Source of the DNA: Bacteroidales bacterium
Lineage (GTDB): Bacteria; Bacteroidota; Bacteroidia; Bacteroidales; P3
Direction of reading: 5' to 3'
NCBI GenBank assembly: GCA_017469625.1
Contig: JAFUGA010000049.1
Span: 1 to 35,528 of the forward strand
DNA: 35,528 nucleotides
Shown: positions 25,370-33,823 of the stretch, piece after piece
Layout: each line of letters starts with the position of its first letter
How positions within the stretch are numbered: the stretch's first letter is position 1
Translations under genes and position numbers: made by a program
Notes under the pieces: generated by a model
What the model was told of the DNA's origin: nothing
What the model saw: the letters and a program-made list of their open reading frames with translations, nothing else
The model's database searches: none

Positions 25370-28300
25370 TTAGCGTTTAATCAATAGTTTTCTTGTGTAA
25401 AGAGCATCTGATGTTTTTAAGTGTAAATAATAAACACCCGAAGCAAGATTATGTATATTCAAAGTAATAGTATCATCGGCTTCGGATAAATTTTTCGTTA
25501 ATATTATCTTGCCTTGAACATCTGAAATAGTTATCTGCTCTTTACTTTTTATATTATCCATTTTCACAGTAACAAAATCGTTTGCTGGTATAGGATATAC
25601 AGATAAAGCGTCCTCATTTTCTGTTTGCAATAGTGAAGAGTTTGGAACGTAAGTATTTATTGTAATTACAGTAGAATCGCAACCGTACTGTGAAGATAAG
25701 GTCTGAGAAGTGGTATCATTATAAGTAGTTGGTATGTTATCTACATATATAGTATCATAATTTGTTGTAGAATATGTAGGATAAACATTCAGAACAAGAT
25801 GTATAGTACTGTCGCAACCTTGATAAGAAGTTTGATGTACGAAATATTCTCCTGCTAAACTTTCTTCAAAACCATTTTCGTTATATGTTTCACCCTCGCA
25901 AATATATGCGTTTATTGTGCTGTCGTGAGTATAATCGCAAGGTGTAATAACTCTTATAGAGAAATTATCTATAATAACCGATGGTTGAGAACCAGAACCT
26001 GAATCATTTCTCCACATAAATACTATTTTTTTGTAAAGATTTTCTCCCGGATTTTCTATTCTTATATTGTAGTGTCTTACTGTGTCTGTCATACAAACAA
26101 AATAATCTGATGAGAATTTAAGTGCGTTATCATTATATAAATAAAACGATTGTAAAGTGGCTTCTGCTGTGGCTTTGTAATCAAAGTTGAAATCTGCAAA
26201 AAATACTTTCAAATAATCATAAGGAACTCCACCAATAGTTTCTCCTCCTACTTTGTAATCAAAACTTATCATTATGCTGTCTGCTTCTGGCATTATGAAA
26301 ATTTTTTCTGCTGTAATAGTCGCAGGTGTAGATGTATGATAGTTTGGTGTTTGTCCCATATCTTTGGAAACAAACAGACAAGCATTTTCTTCTATATCTC
26401 CTATAACCCATTGATTAGTCAAAGTGTCATTGTTTAGATACCAAGAAAGATTTTCTAAAGATTCGTTTGCAGAAAACTCTGTCATATAAGGCAAAGCAAT
26501 AGGTGTAGGATAGGTATGAAACTTAATAGCAAAGGTACTATCTGTGCTTGGAACATTATCACAAAGAGTTTTCACGTATGCAGAATATATAGTGTTTGCT
26601 TGTAGATTGGATAGTAAAGAAACTGTATCTTGCACATCTACAAAAGCATATTCTTGTTGAGAATACTCTTTGTAATACACTCTCCATTGATTATGAGTAG
26701 TATTTTCGTCATTCCATGAAAGTCTTGCAGCGTCAAAAGACAAGGAATCCACTTTCAAAGAATTGGTAACAGGAGCAGAACAAGATGATATTTCTTCTAC
26801 TTTCACCATATCTATATACCAAGAATACAAAGAACTATTCGGAGTATATTTAAATACTATATACATATTTTCTCCTGCATTTTCGGCTGAAGCAAAGCTT
26901 GTTTCATAATAGTTAAACGAAGTAGTGGCATCTTCTATAGACATAACACTTTCAAATGTTGAAACATCTGTAGGGTCTGACATTATTCCCACTTCCATTT
27001 TTCCGTGTTGAACGCTGTTTTCTGCTTTTCCATAGAAAGAGAGTTTCAAGTCTGCAACGTCATTTGCTATCTGAGGAAGAACAAGATAAGAAGCCCCCAC
27101 AAGAGCATTTGCACTAAATTTCATCATTCTTTCTCCTGAATAAGCATGGTTTGTTGTCCATAGACTATAATATACACTTGGCCTATTATCATAGGAGTTT
27201 ATAACCGACCAACAAAGAGGTATATCATTGTTTTCTATGGTTTCAAAATCTTCTATCAAAGGTAGATTTGTTACAACATCGCATTGAGTAGTAAATAATG
27301 AAGTCTGGGCAAATTCTGATGAGTCTTCTGAAGAACAAACCGTAAGTATAGACCACTCGTATTGGGTTGAAGGCAAAAGATTTTCTAACACGTAATAGTT
27401 TTCAGAAGTAGTAAACTCCTCTATCTGCCATTCCTCTTCAGAGGTTGGTTTATAATAAACTACAAAATTGTTATCCATCTGGTGTGCTGGTGTCCAAGAA
27501 AGAGAAACCGAAGTTGTTTGTTCGTTACTTACAGAAAGAGCAGATGGAGCAGAACAAAGAGGAATCTCTCTTAAGGTTATGCTGTCTATATATAAGTTAT
27601 ACCAACCAGAAAGTTGAGGTTTTAAGGCTATAAATGTAGAAGTTCCTTGATAGTCTGTAAGGTTGAATGTATGGGAAACCCATTCGCTTGTTGTAGTAGG
27701 GTAAAACGTCTCTATAACTTCAAACTGTGCAGTATCTGTTTGTGTAGGCATAACTCCTATACTTAGTCCCTCGTTTGTAGATGCAGAATATACCCAAACG
27801 GTAACTTGTAAAGTATTTATAGGTGTTTGTTCTGTGTTTATAGATGGGAAGACTAAGATATTATTGTTTGTAGGTCCGTAAAAATTAAGGCTATTGTTTC
27901 CCTCAACTCCTCCATAAGAAACAGCAGGATAAGAAGAACTTTTTCCACTAACATACCAGCAAGGCATATCTACACGAGAATAGGTTGTAGAATAAGACTC
28001 AAAGCCCTCGTTGATAGGTAATGTAGCATAATCGCAAGGAGTGTGGAAAGTAAATATTTGAGATGGTTCAGAGATTTCTTCTCCACAGTTTACTTTTATA
28101 TAGAAAGAGTAGTCTGTATTTGGACTAAGAACTATGTTTGACAAAGCAAAAGCAAACGGTAATGCACTTACCTGTACTTCATTATAAGATTCCTCTTCTG
28201 AAGATTTGTAATAAAGTGTCCAACTATTTGCTTGAGAAGACGCATTCCAAGAAATAACAGCATCTTCTGAAGTAATATCTTCTATGGAAACACTTTCTAC

Positions 28301-30469
28301 TATGGTACAATTTAGTCCTTTTATAGCAATGTTATCTATTGCAGCAGGAGGATTATATCCTAAATACATATCATTTCTCCACATAAAGACAAGGTTTTTT
28401 GTTGTGTTATCTACATTAGTAAGCACGGTGTCAAATCTTGTCCATTGCAACACGTTTGTTTTGGCTGCAAGTATAGGAGAGGCTATTGGTTGAGATGCAG
28501 TAGGTATTTCTATATTTTCATCTAAAAGATATACCGATAAGTAATCGCTTTGAGAATAGAAACCACCATCACCCTTTACCTTATAATCAAAAGACAGTTT
28601 GTATTGTTCATACCCCGAAAAATCTACTTTGATTATAGCATAAGCATAGGTCATTACAGTAGGAGTGTATTCATTATTTGTACCTCCATTGTTTGATATG
28701 TACAAAGAATGACCTGTTTCATTGTTTTCATTATCTAAAGTAGAGTTTGTGGCTTGTCCTATTGTCCAAATATTAGTTTCATTGTTACTTCTCGTTTCTA
28801 CTTCTGTTATAGGAGTATCTTCTTCAAAAGTTCTAACGTATGGAAAACTTGTTACAGGAAGAGATTTGGTAGAACAACTTTTAACGAACGTACTATCCAA
28901 ACTTTCATTATTTTCTGAACAAACTGATTTTATATAGAAACTATAAGATGTGGCAGGAGAAAGATTAGATATTTCAAATTGTTGATTAGATGTTGAGGTA
29001 ACGGATTGCCAAGTTGTTTCGTTATTTGCTTTGTAATAAACTTTCCATGTTTGATTTTCTTCATCTACCCAAAAGAGTTTGACAGAGTTTTCTGTAGTTT
29101 CGTCTATAGTTAATGAAGTAACTACAGGTGAAACACAAGTAGGAATATAATCTATTATTATATCATCTACATACCAATAGTTTGTAGCCACCGAAGACGA
29201 AGAATGGGTAAATCTAAATGCTATTCTGTTTGTGTTACCACTAAGATTTGCAGAAGAAAAATCTACTACACGAAAAGTCATATCGTGGTTATACGGTACT
29301 ATATCCACAACATCAAAAGAGGAAGGTTCGTTTATGTTCTCTATTAAACCGACTTCCAAAACTCCAGCATTGCTTTCTGCCCACGCACTGTTTTTTGCAT
29401 AAAAAGAAATCCTTAAATCGTTTATCTCTGTATCTATCAAAGGCAAGGCAATCAAGTTCATACCTCCTGCCAAAGTTAAAGCATAGTTTTGTTGTGAAAG
29501 AGTACCTGCCGATTGTACAGAAGGATAAACAGTAGAACCAGAATAACCAGAAACTGTTGTAGTTATAATCTCTGTCCAGCAAGATATATCTCTGTCTTCA
29601 AAGTTTATACTCCAAGGTAACACTGTTTCAGCAAAGGCTTCACAAGGAGTTTTGAACTTTCTCTCTATAGTCCAATCGCTATTACCGTCTTCGCAAATGG
29701 CTTTCACTCTTACTTTGTACTCAGATGCAGGTTCCAGGGCAAGGACAGTGGAGGTAGTATTTTGTACAGTAATTGTTGAACTTTCAGTCCAAGTGTTGTC
29801 AGAAACAAGAGTATATTCCACTATCCATTCCCCTGCATTATCTTCTTCCCATTCTACAACCGCCGAAGTTAAATCTATATCCCTTACAGTTATATTCTGA
29901 GGAGGAAAACAATATTCGCCCACAAAAGCAGGCAAAGTTATATCATCAAAGTAAAATGTATTGAAACCACCGTTATCTTCTACCCTTATGGCAATATATA
30001 TCTGTTGTCCAACATATTCACTCAAAGAAACAGAGTAAAGATAGAAGTCATCATTTATTGCTTGCATATTGTCTAAATCCAAAGATAGCAAAGCAGTGGA
30101 AGAGAAATCATTTTCATTATTACCTGTTGTGGAAACAAGAACTTGAACTTTCTCTTCCGTGTACATATTCATAGAATAGGCCATTTGGAACGAAAAAATA
30201 TCTCCCTCTTGTACCTCTACCAAAGGTGTAATCAACCAAGCCTCAACCATATCCGAAGAAGCAGAGTTTATACAAGTAAGTTTCAGAGATTGTTCTCCTG
30301 AATGTGCCATTTCATTGTCAAGTTCCCAAAACATAGCCTCTTCATTGTTTTGAGATATTCTCCAATTCAAAGGAGGTATATTTGCACTTTCAAAACTTTC
30401 TACAAAATTTTGTGCTACAACTATGTTCAACAAAAATAACATAGCAATACTTGTCTGTACTTTTTTCAT
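25370..30469 (-). CDS. Second secreted Fn3 / cleaved-adhesin-like protein with T9SS sorting signal
   Basis: 1699 residues. A signal peptide (MKKVQTSIAMLFLLNIVVAQ) is followed at once by a cleaved-adhesin / choice-of-anchor J domain (FVESFESANIPPLNWRISQ). Five Fn3-like modules then alternate with further jelly-roll-like domains, whose starts read LPWSINFED, FPYVRTFEED, LPINEGFES, LPLIEDFET and LPYMTEFSA. Two short modules with GCDST lie near the end. The C-terminal about 75 residues (LSVYPIPANDFVTVKMDN ... LASGVYYLHLKT ... KLLIKR) form a T9SS type A sorting domain. Same architecture as the 16681-22908 product, so the two are probably old paralogues. No protease or glycosidase motif was seen. 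Own promoter (30561-30591) and terminator. Surface adhesion or matrix function is inferred. Confidence 0.9.
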   Translation of the reverse strand: MKKVQTSIAMLFLLNIVVAQNFVESFESANIPPLNWRISQNNEEAMFWELDNEMAHSGEQSLKLTCINSASSDMVEAWLITPLVEVQEGDIFSFQMAYSMNMYTEEKVQVLVSTTGNNENDFSSTALLSLDLDNMQAINDDFYLYSVSLSEYVGQQIYIAIRVEDNGGFNTFYFDDITLPAFVGEYCFPPQNITVRDIDLTSAVVEWEEDNAGEWIVEYTLVSDNTWTESSTITVQNTTSTVLALEPASEYKVRVKAICEDGNSDWTIERKFKTPCEAFAETVLPWSINFEDRDISCWTEIITTTVSGYSGSTVYPSVQSAGTLSQQNYALTLAGGMNLIALPLIDTEINDLRISFYAKNSAWAESNAGVLEVGLIENINEPSSFDVVDIVPYNHDMTFRVVDFSSANLSGNTNRIAFRFTHSSSSVATNYWYVDDIIIDYIPTCVSPVVTSLTIDETTENSVKLFWVDEENQTWKVYYKANNETTWQSVTSTSNQQFEISNLSPATSYSFYIKSVCSENNESLDSTFVKSCSTKSLPVTSFPYVRTFEEDTPITEVETRSNNETNIWTIGQATNSTLDNENNETGHSLYISNNGGTNNEYTPTVMTYAYAIIKVDFSGYEQYKLSFDYKVKGDGGFYSQSDYLSVYLLDENIEIPTASQPIASPILAAKTNVLQWTRFDTVLTNVDNTTKNLVFMWRNDMYLGYNPPAAIDNIAIKGLNCTIVESVSIEDITSEDAVISWNASSQANSWTLYYKSSEEESYNEVQVSALPFAFALSNIVLSPNTDYSFYIKVNCGEEISEPSQIFTFHTPCDYATLPINEGFESYSTTYSRVDMPCWYVSGKSSSYPAVSYGGVEGNNSLNFYGPTNNNILVFPSINTEQTPINTLQVTVWVYSASTNEGLSIGVMPTQTDTAQFEVIETFYPTTTSEWVSHTFNLTDYQGTSTFIALKPQLSGWYNLYIDSITLREIPLCSAPSALSVSNEQTTSVSLSWTPAHQMDNNFVVYYKPTSEEEWQIEEFTTSENYYVLENLLPSTQYEWSILTVCSSEDSSEFAQTSLFTTQCDVVTNLPLIEDFETIENNDIPLCWSVINSYDNRPSVYYSLWTTNHAYSGERMMKFSANALVGASYLVLPQIANDVADLKLSFYGKAENSVQHGKMEVGIMSDPTDVSTFESVMSIEDATTSFNYYETSFASAENAGENMYIVFKYTPNSSLYSWYIDMVKVEEISSCSAPVTNSLKVDSLSFDAARLSWNDENTTHNQWRVYYKEYSQQEYAFVDVQDTVSLLSNLQANTIYSAYVKTLCDNVPSTDSTFAIKFHTYPTPIALPYMTEFSANESLENLSWYLNNDTLTNQWVIGDIEENACLFVSKDMGQTPNYHTSTPATITAEKIFIMPEADSIMISFDYKVGGETIGGVPYDYLKVFFADFNFDYKATAEATLQSFYLYNDNALKFSSDYFVCMTDTVRHYNIRIENPGENLYKKIVFMWRNDSGSGSQPSVIIDNFSIRVITPCDYTHDSTINAYICEGETYNENGFEESLAGEYFVHQTSYQGCDSTIHLVLNVYPTYSTTNYDTIYVDNIPTTYNDTTSQTLSSQYGCDSTVITINTYVPNSSLLQTENEDALSVYPIPANDFVTVKMDNIKSKEQITISDVQGKIILTKNLSEADDTITLNIHNLASGVYYLHLKTSDALYTRKLLIKR

Positions 30470-30560
30470 ATAGTTTTATAGTTTATCTTTTTTCTAATAT
30501 ATTTTTTATTACAATTACTATTCATTTTTCCCCACTTTCAAGGTGTGGTTTTTCAGTTTG

Positions 30561-30591
30561 CAAAATTATTACCAAATTTTCAAACACCAAA
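30561..30591 (-). promoter_or_regulatory. Bacteroidetes-type promoter of the second Fn3 gene
   Basis: Minus strand TTTG (30588-30591), 19-nt spacer, TAATTTTG (30561-30568): a full match to TTTG-N19-23-TAnnTTTG. Leader about 85 nt. Confidence 0.75.
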
Positions 30592-30661
30592 TACTCACAA
30601 ATATGTAATTATTACTATATGAAAATACCCATATTAAAGTATTGCAAAATACAAAAACACA

Positions 30662-30697
30662 TAAAAAAAACTAACATCGTAATTACAATGTCAGTTT
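30662..30697 (-). terminator. Terminator after the 58-residue small gene
   Basis: 12-bp stem AAACTGACATTG/CGATGTTAGTTT (two G-U pairs, 6-nt loop) followed by TTTTT on the minus strand. It lies about 70 nt after the stop of the small ORF, which supports that ORF being expressed. Confidence 0.8.
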
Positions 30698-30768
30698 TCT
30701 TTTAATACTTAGTACTTGTTTAAAGCACTGTTTTTAATAGTCCTAAATAAGAATTCTTTCTTGTTTCT

Positions 30769-30945
30769 TTACCAATTAGAATCTTTATCATCAAATTTAT
30801 TGAAACCATCATCGTCATAGTCTGCACCAAATCCATCATCAAAAGCATCAGGATATTTCTTGTCCAAAGGTGTTGTGTCAAACCAACCTTTTTTTTCTTT
30901 TTTCTTGTCTTCTGGTGTTCCCAAAAGTATATCAAATAAACCCAT
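30769..30945 (-). CDS. 58-residue acidic protein of unknown function
   Basis: Begins MGLFDILLGTPEDKKKEKKG, then continues to a strongly acidic, aromatic-spotted end (DAFDDGFGADYDDDGF ... KDSNW). The short N-terminal hydrophobic patch followed by a Lys-rich stretch and an Asp-rich tail is not random. The reading frame is flanked by the terminator at 30662-30697. A longer overlapping frame on the same strand (30720-30935) has Met-rich, low-quality coding and is judged a shadow. It lies 76 nt after the 26-residue ORF, with a strong hairpin between them. The function is not recognised; the Asp-rich tail might bind cations or mimic nucleic acid, which is speculation. Confidence 0.6.
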   Translation of the reverse strand: MGLFDILLGTPEDKKKEKKGWFDTTPLDKKYPDAFDDGFGADYDDDGFNKFDDKDSNW

Positions 30946-30961
30946 AATACATATTTTTTTA

Positions 30962-31003
30962 ATTATAGAAGAGATACAATATTCTCTATATCTCTTCTAT
31001 AAT
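30962..31003 (-). promoter_or_regulatory. 15-bp perfect hairpin between two small genes
   Basis: Stem ATTATAGAAGAGATA/TATCTCTTCTATAAT with a 12-nt loop, between the 26- and 58-residue ORFs. On the transcribed strand it is followed by A-rich sequence, so it is not a standard intrinsic terminator. An mRNA processing, stability or translation-control element is possible. Confidence 0.65.
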
Positions 31004-31021
31004 AACGTTAAACAATCTTTT

Positions 31022-31102
31022 TTATTTTATCTTTTTTCCCGCATTGAAAAAATCACCTATACCATTGAATATCATTCCAATTACTAATAAAATTGATAAC
31101 AT
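31022..31102 (-). CDS. 26-residue hydrophobic micropeptide of block B
   Basis: Begins MLSILLVIGMIFNGIGDFF and ends in a Lys-rich tail (KKIK). This is one short membrane-type helix with a basic end. A perfect AGGAGG Shine-Dalgarno lies 7 nt before the ATG, striking because the other starts in this window show at most weak sites. A -7 box is 51 nt upstream. It has a diverged counterpart in block A. It could be a small membrane protein, a type I-toxin-like peptide or a leader peptide for the 58-residue gene downstream. The sequence does not decide. Confidence 0.55.
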   Translation of the reverse strand: MLSILLVIGMIFNGIGDFFNAGKKIK

Positions 31103-31458
31103 AACTTTTCCTCCTATTTTTTTGTGGTTAATAATTATTTATTTCTGTTTTGCAAAAATATATACCGATATTGTCATTTTGCGTCATAGTAAAGAAAAAA
31201 GTTTAATTTTTGCTATTTTTTTTTGAATTTATGCTTGTTTTTCATAAAACTGTTCTCTTTCCCACTAAATATACTTCCATATTTCATAAATCTAATTCTA
31301 TTTTTACAAAATTTGATAGAATTTTTACCATTCTCCGTTTTTAACATAAAAAAGATTATATTTTTAAGAAAACTTCCTCATTTGACAAAATTATTTTTTG
31401 ATTTGGAAAGAATAAAACGAAATTCCACTCCAACGAAACGAAGAGATAGAATTCTAAA
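31047..31458 (-). repeat. Inverted block B (partner of block A at 23090-23467)
   Basis: Contains the promoter, the Shine-Dalgarno and most of the 26-residue ORF on the minus strand. Its outer end carries AAAACGAAATTCCACT and AACGAAACGAAG repeats (cluster R4), mirrored in A. A long plus-strand frame across it (31223-31468) matches the equivalent minus-strand frame in A. Given the overall DNA homology, this does not need to be coding. Nothing else was recognised between 31460 and the restriction gene promoter. Confidence 0.88.
31153..31160 (-). promoter_or_regulatory. Putative promoter -7 box of block B
   Basis: TATTTTTG on the minus strand matches TAnnTTTG. The 23 nt immediately upstream are identical to block A (23366-23388). 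A second TGACG/TGACA motif lies 10 bp further up. Confidence 0.55.
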
Positions 31459-31460
31459 GA
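31420..31460. repeat. Intergenic repeat cluster R4 (AAAACAAAG family, G-variant)
   Basis: Short run with AAAACGAAATT, AACGAAACGAAG and AGATAGAATTCTAAAG, at the outer edge of block B. It mirrors R3 next to block A. Confidence 0.65.
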
Positions 31461-31587
31461 AATTATAAAATCAATAAACTATAATTTTCTATTTTTACTT
31501 CTTATCTTGAAAACCTTTCTGCACTCCTCAAAAAAGAAGGAAGACTAAATTTTGGAAGAAGAAATGTAGAAAGAGAAGGAAATTTTT

Positions 31588-31595
31588 TATCTTTG
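31588..31595 (+). promoter_or_regulatory. Putative -7 box for the restriction-modification pair
   Basis: TATCTTTG matches TAnnTTTG, 26 nt before the ATG at 31622; the sequence GCAAAC follows, as in other boxes here. A TTTG at 31551 is too far (33 nt) to be a standard -33. Confidence 0.55.
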
Positions 31596-31621
31596 CAAAC
31601 AAAATAAATATAAAAACAAAC

Positions 31622-32407
31622 ATGAATAAATTTCTTAATCTTAGTATAGAATACGCAAATCAGAAATCTTATTTAGATGATTTGTTTAAGGTATATCCAA
31701 CTATTCCTAATGGAATTAGAGATGTTAATAAAAAATTATGGAATGTAGTGGAACAGTCTTTCAATAGAAAAGATAATCTTAAACTTGTAAGCACCCTGCT
31801 TGATTTTGATTTATTTCCTATAAAAGATTCTTATGTTGCTTTTCTAAAAAGAGATAGAAGTTCTATAGAAAAAAATCCTCAAACAATAAACCGTTTAGCA
31901 GGTGAATTATATGATTTAGGTCTAACTAAAATTTATGAAAATTGTACTCTTCCAAAGGAAACAAATAGACAAATTGGTCCAATGTTTAAACAATGGATAC
32001 AAGATAAATCATTGGGTATAGAACCAAAGGATAATATAACTGATTTTATTGCAAATGAAAAAGAAAATGCAATACTCAATGTTAGCGATGGAATAATGAA
32101 ACAGTTTGCCAATGATTATTTAGATTATAAACATGATAAGGGATTAGATTTTGTTGCGAGGTTTAATGGTAAATATATTATAGGTGAAGCAAAATTTCTT
32201 ACAGATTTTGGAGGTCATCAAAACGCACAATTTAATGATGCAATGACAGTACTAAATACAGAATCTAAAGCAATAAAAATAGCAATATTAGATGGTGTTT
32301 GCTATATAAAAGGAAGAAATAAGATGTATAAACAATTAACTGAAATTTACAAAGATTATAATGTAATGTCTTCACTTGTACTTAGAAACTTTTTATATCA
32401 AATTTAA
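31622..32407 (+). CDS. Type II restriction endonuclease, PD-(D/E)XK fold
   Basis: 261 residues. A catalytic motif is visible as D176 ... E189-A-K191 (LDFVARFNGKYIIGEAKF), followed by GGHQNAQFNDA, a pattern found in Tsp45I/MjaII-like restriction enzymes as I recall them. The N-terminal half is helical and probably handles DNA recognition or dimerisation. It sits one base before a DNA adenine methyltransferase gene, the strongest support for the call. The product would cut unmodified DNA in the cytoplasm. The recognition site cannot be read from the sequence. The restriction gene precedes the methylase with no controller gene seen. Both lie next to block B and cluster R4, so a mobile origin is likely. 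Confidence 0.8.
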   Translation: MNKFLNLSIEYANQKSYLDDLFKVYPTIPNGIRDVNKKLWNVVEQSFNRKDNLKLVSTLLDFDLFPIKDSYVAFLKRDRSSIEKNPQTINRLAGELYDLGLTKIYENCTLPKETNRQIGPMFKQWIQDKSLGIEPKDNITDFIANEKENAILNVSDGIMKQFANDYLDYKHDKGLDFVARFNGKYIIGEAKFLTDFGGHQNAQFNDAMTVLNTESKAIKIAILDGVCYIKGRNKMYKQLTEIYKDYNVMSSLVLRNFLYQI

Positions 32408-32408
32408 T

Positions 32409-33464
32409 ATGCAAAACATACTTATACAAGGAGATAATATTGATGGTTTAAGGTACTTACTTGATACGAAAGGATTATCAGGTAAGATTGATTTAGTTTA
32501 TATTGACCCACCTTTTGCAACAAATAATAATTTTACTGTTAGTGAAGATAGAATATCTACTATAAGTTCTTCTAAAAATGGGAAAATAGCATATGAAGAT
32601 AAAATTACAGGAAAAAAATTTATAGAATATCTCCGTGAACGTTTGATTCTTTTGTATGAGTTATTATCTGAAAGAGGTTCTATTTATCTTCATACAGACT
32701 ATAAAATAGGACACTATATAAAAGTTATGATGGACGAAATTTTCGGAATAAATAATTTTCGCAATGATATAACAAGGGTTAAATGTAATCCAAAAAATTT
32801 TGCCCGTATTGGTTATGGAAATATCAAAGATATGATACTTTTCTACACAAAAACGAATGATGCTATTTGGAATGAACCTAAACAACCTTACACAGAGAAA
32901 GATATTTTCAATTTATTTCCAAAAATAGATAAAAAAGGAAGGCGATACACCACAGTTCCTATTCATGCACCGGGAGAGAGTGATAGTCCAAAGAAATTTA
33001 AAAATTTACTACCTCCGAAAGGAAGACATTGGAGAACCGATGTAGAAACTTTGGAAGCATGGGATAAGGAAGGATTGATAGAGTGGTCATCTAAGGGTAA
33101 TCCAAGAAAGATAGTTTATGCAGATACGAAAGAGGGAAAACGTATGCAAGATATTTGGACAGATTACAAAGACCCACAATACCCTGTTTACCCAACAGAG
33201 AAAAATATAGATTTTATAGATATGATAATAAAAACTTCTTCCAATGTGGGTAGTGTGGTTTTGGATTGTTTTTGTGGGAGTGGTACAACGTTGTTATCTG
33301 CACAGAGAAATAATAGATATTGGATAGGTGTAGATAAATCTTCTGTTGCGATAAAAACAACAAAACAAAAATTAGGATTAAATGATAATATTTTATTTAA
33401 TCAAGATACAGAATTTATTTCATTAGATGAGAATTTAAATAATGAGATTGTGGCTCTTAAATAA
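32409..33464 (+). CDS. DNA N6-adenine (or N4-cytosine) methyltransferase, β-type order
   Basis: 351 residues from the ATG at 32409, one base after the restriction gene stop; an upstream TTG at 32376 would add 11 residues and is less likely. The catalytic motif IV is DPPF (residues 33-36, in LVYIDPPFATNNNF). The S-adenosylmethionine motif I is LDCFCGSGTT (286-295), near the C-terminus. This IV-before-I order is the β class. YPTEKNIDFIDMII before motif I acts as motif X. The central part (about 110-250, with PPKGRHWR) is the target recognition region. It protects host DNA from the paired endonuclease. DPPF favours adenine-N6 as target. Confidence 0.9.
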   Translation: MQNILIQGDNIDGLRYLLDTKGLSGKIDLVYIDPPFATNNNFTVSEDRISTISSSKNGKIAYEDKITGKKFIEYLRERLILLYELLSERGSIYLHTDYKIGHYIKVMMDEIFGINNFRNDITRVKCNPKNFARIGYGNIKDMILFYTKTNDAIWNEPKQPYTEKDIFNLFPKIDKKGRRYTTVPIHAPGESDSPKKFKNLLPPKGRHWRTDVETLEAWDKEGLIEWSSKGNPRKIVYADTKEGKRMQDIWTDYKDPQYPVYPTEKNIDFIDMIIKTSSNVGSVVLDCFCGSGTTLLSAQRNNRYWIGVDKSSVAIKTTKQKLGLNDNILFNQDTEFISLDENLNNEIVALK

Positions 33465-33559
33465 CTAATTTTAATAACTTTTTATAATAAAAAATGTGTC
33501 TTAAAGTTTATAAGATAAATCAAGTCTTTATGAAAATAAGCTATATCTACTTATAAAAC

Positions 33560-33755
33560 TGTATAAACAAAGAGATAGAATTCTAAAACAAAGAAAGAAT
33601 TTTACGAAACTTGATTCTATTTTCGTAGAACTTGATTCTAATTTTCTAAAACAAAGAGATAGAAAATTAAAACAAAGTTCTACAAAATTAGAACAAAGAG
33701 ATAGAAAATTCTTTCTTTGTTTTAGAAAATGGAAACAAAGGTTTAGGAATTCTGA
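33560..33755. repeat. Intergenic repeat cluster R5 (AAAACAAAG family)
   Basis: The clearest cluster, with at least seven modules. Bases 33647-33677 equal 14376-14406. A perfect 21-bp inverted repeat pairs 33583-33603 with 33705-33725, so the cluster could fold or extrude. It fills most of the gap between the methyltransferase and the DUF1294 gene. Nothing else was recognised in 33465-33823. Confidence 0.82.
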
Positions 33756-33823
33756 AAGTAAAGGTGGTTTAAGTAGGTATAAGTAATAAGGGGGAGTTTT
33801 GTTATTTGGAAAGTTGTATTTAT

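Noticed and set aside
30720-30935. 71-codon minus-strand frame
   Set aside because: Overlaps the 58-residue ORF in another frame and is Met-rich and repetitive. The 58-residue frame has better coding character and a fitting terminator.
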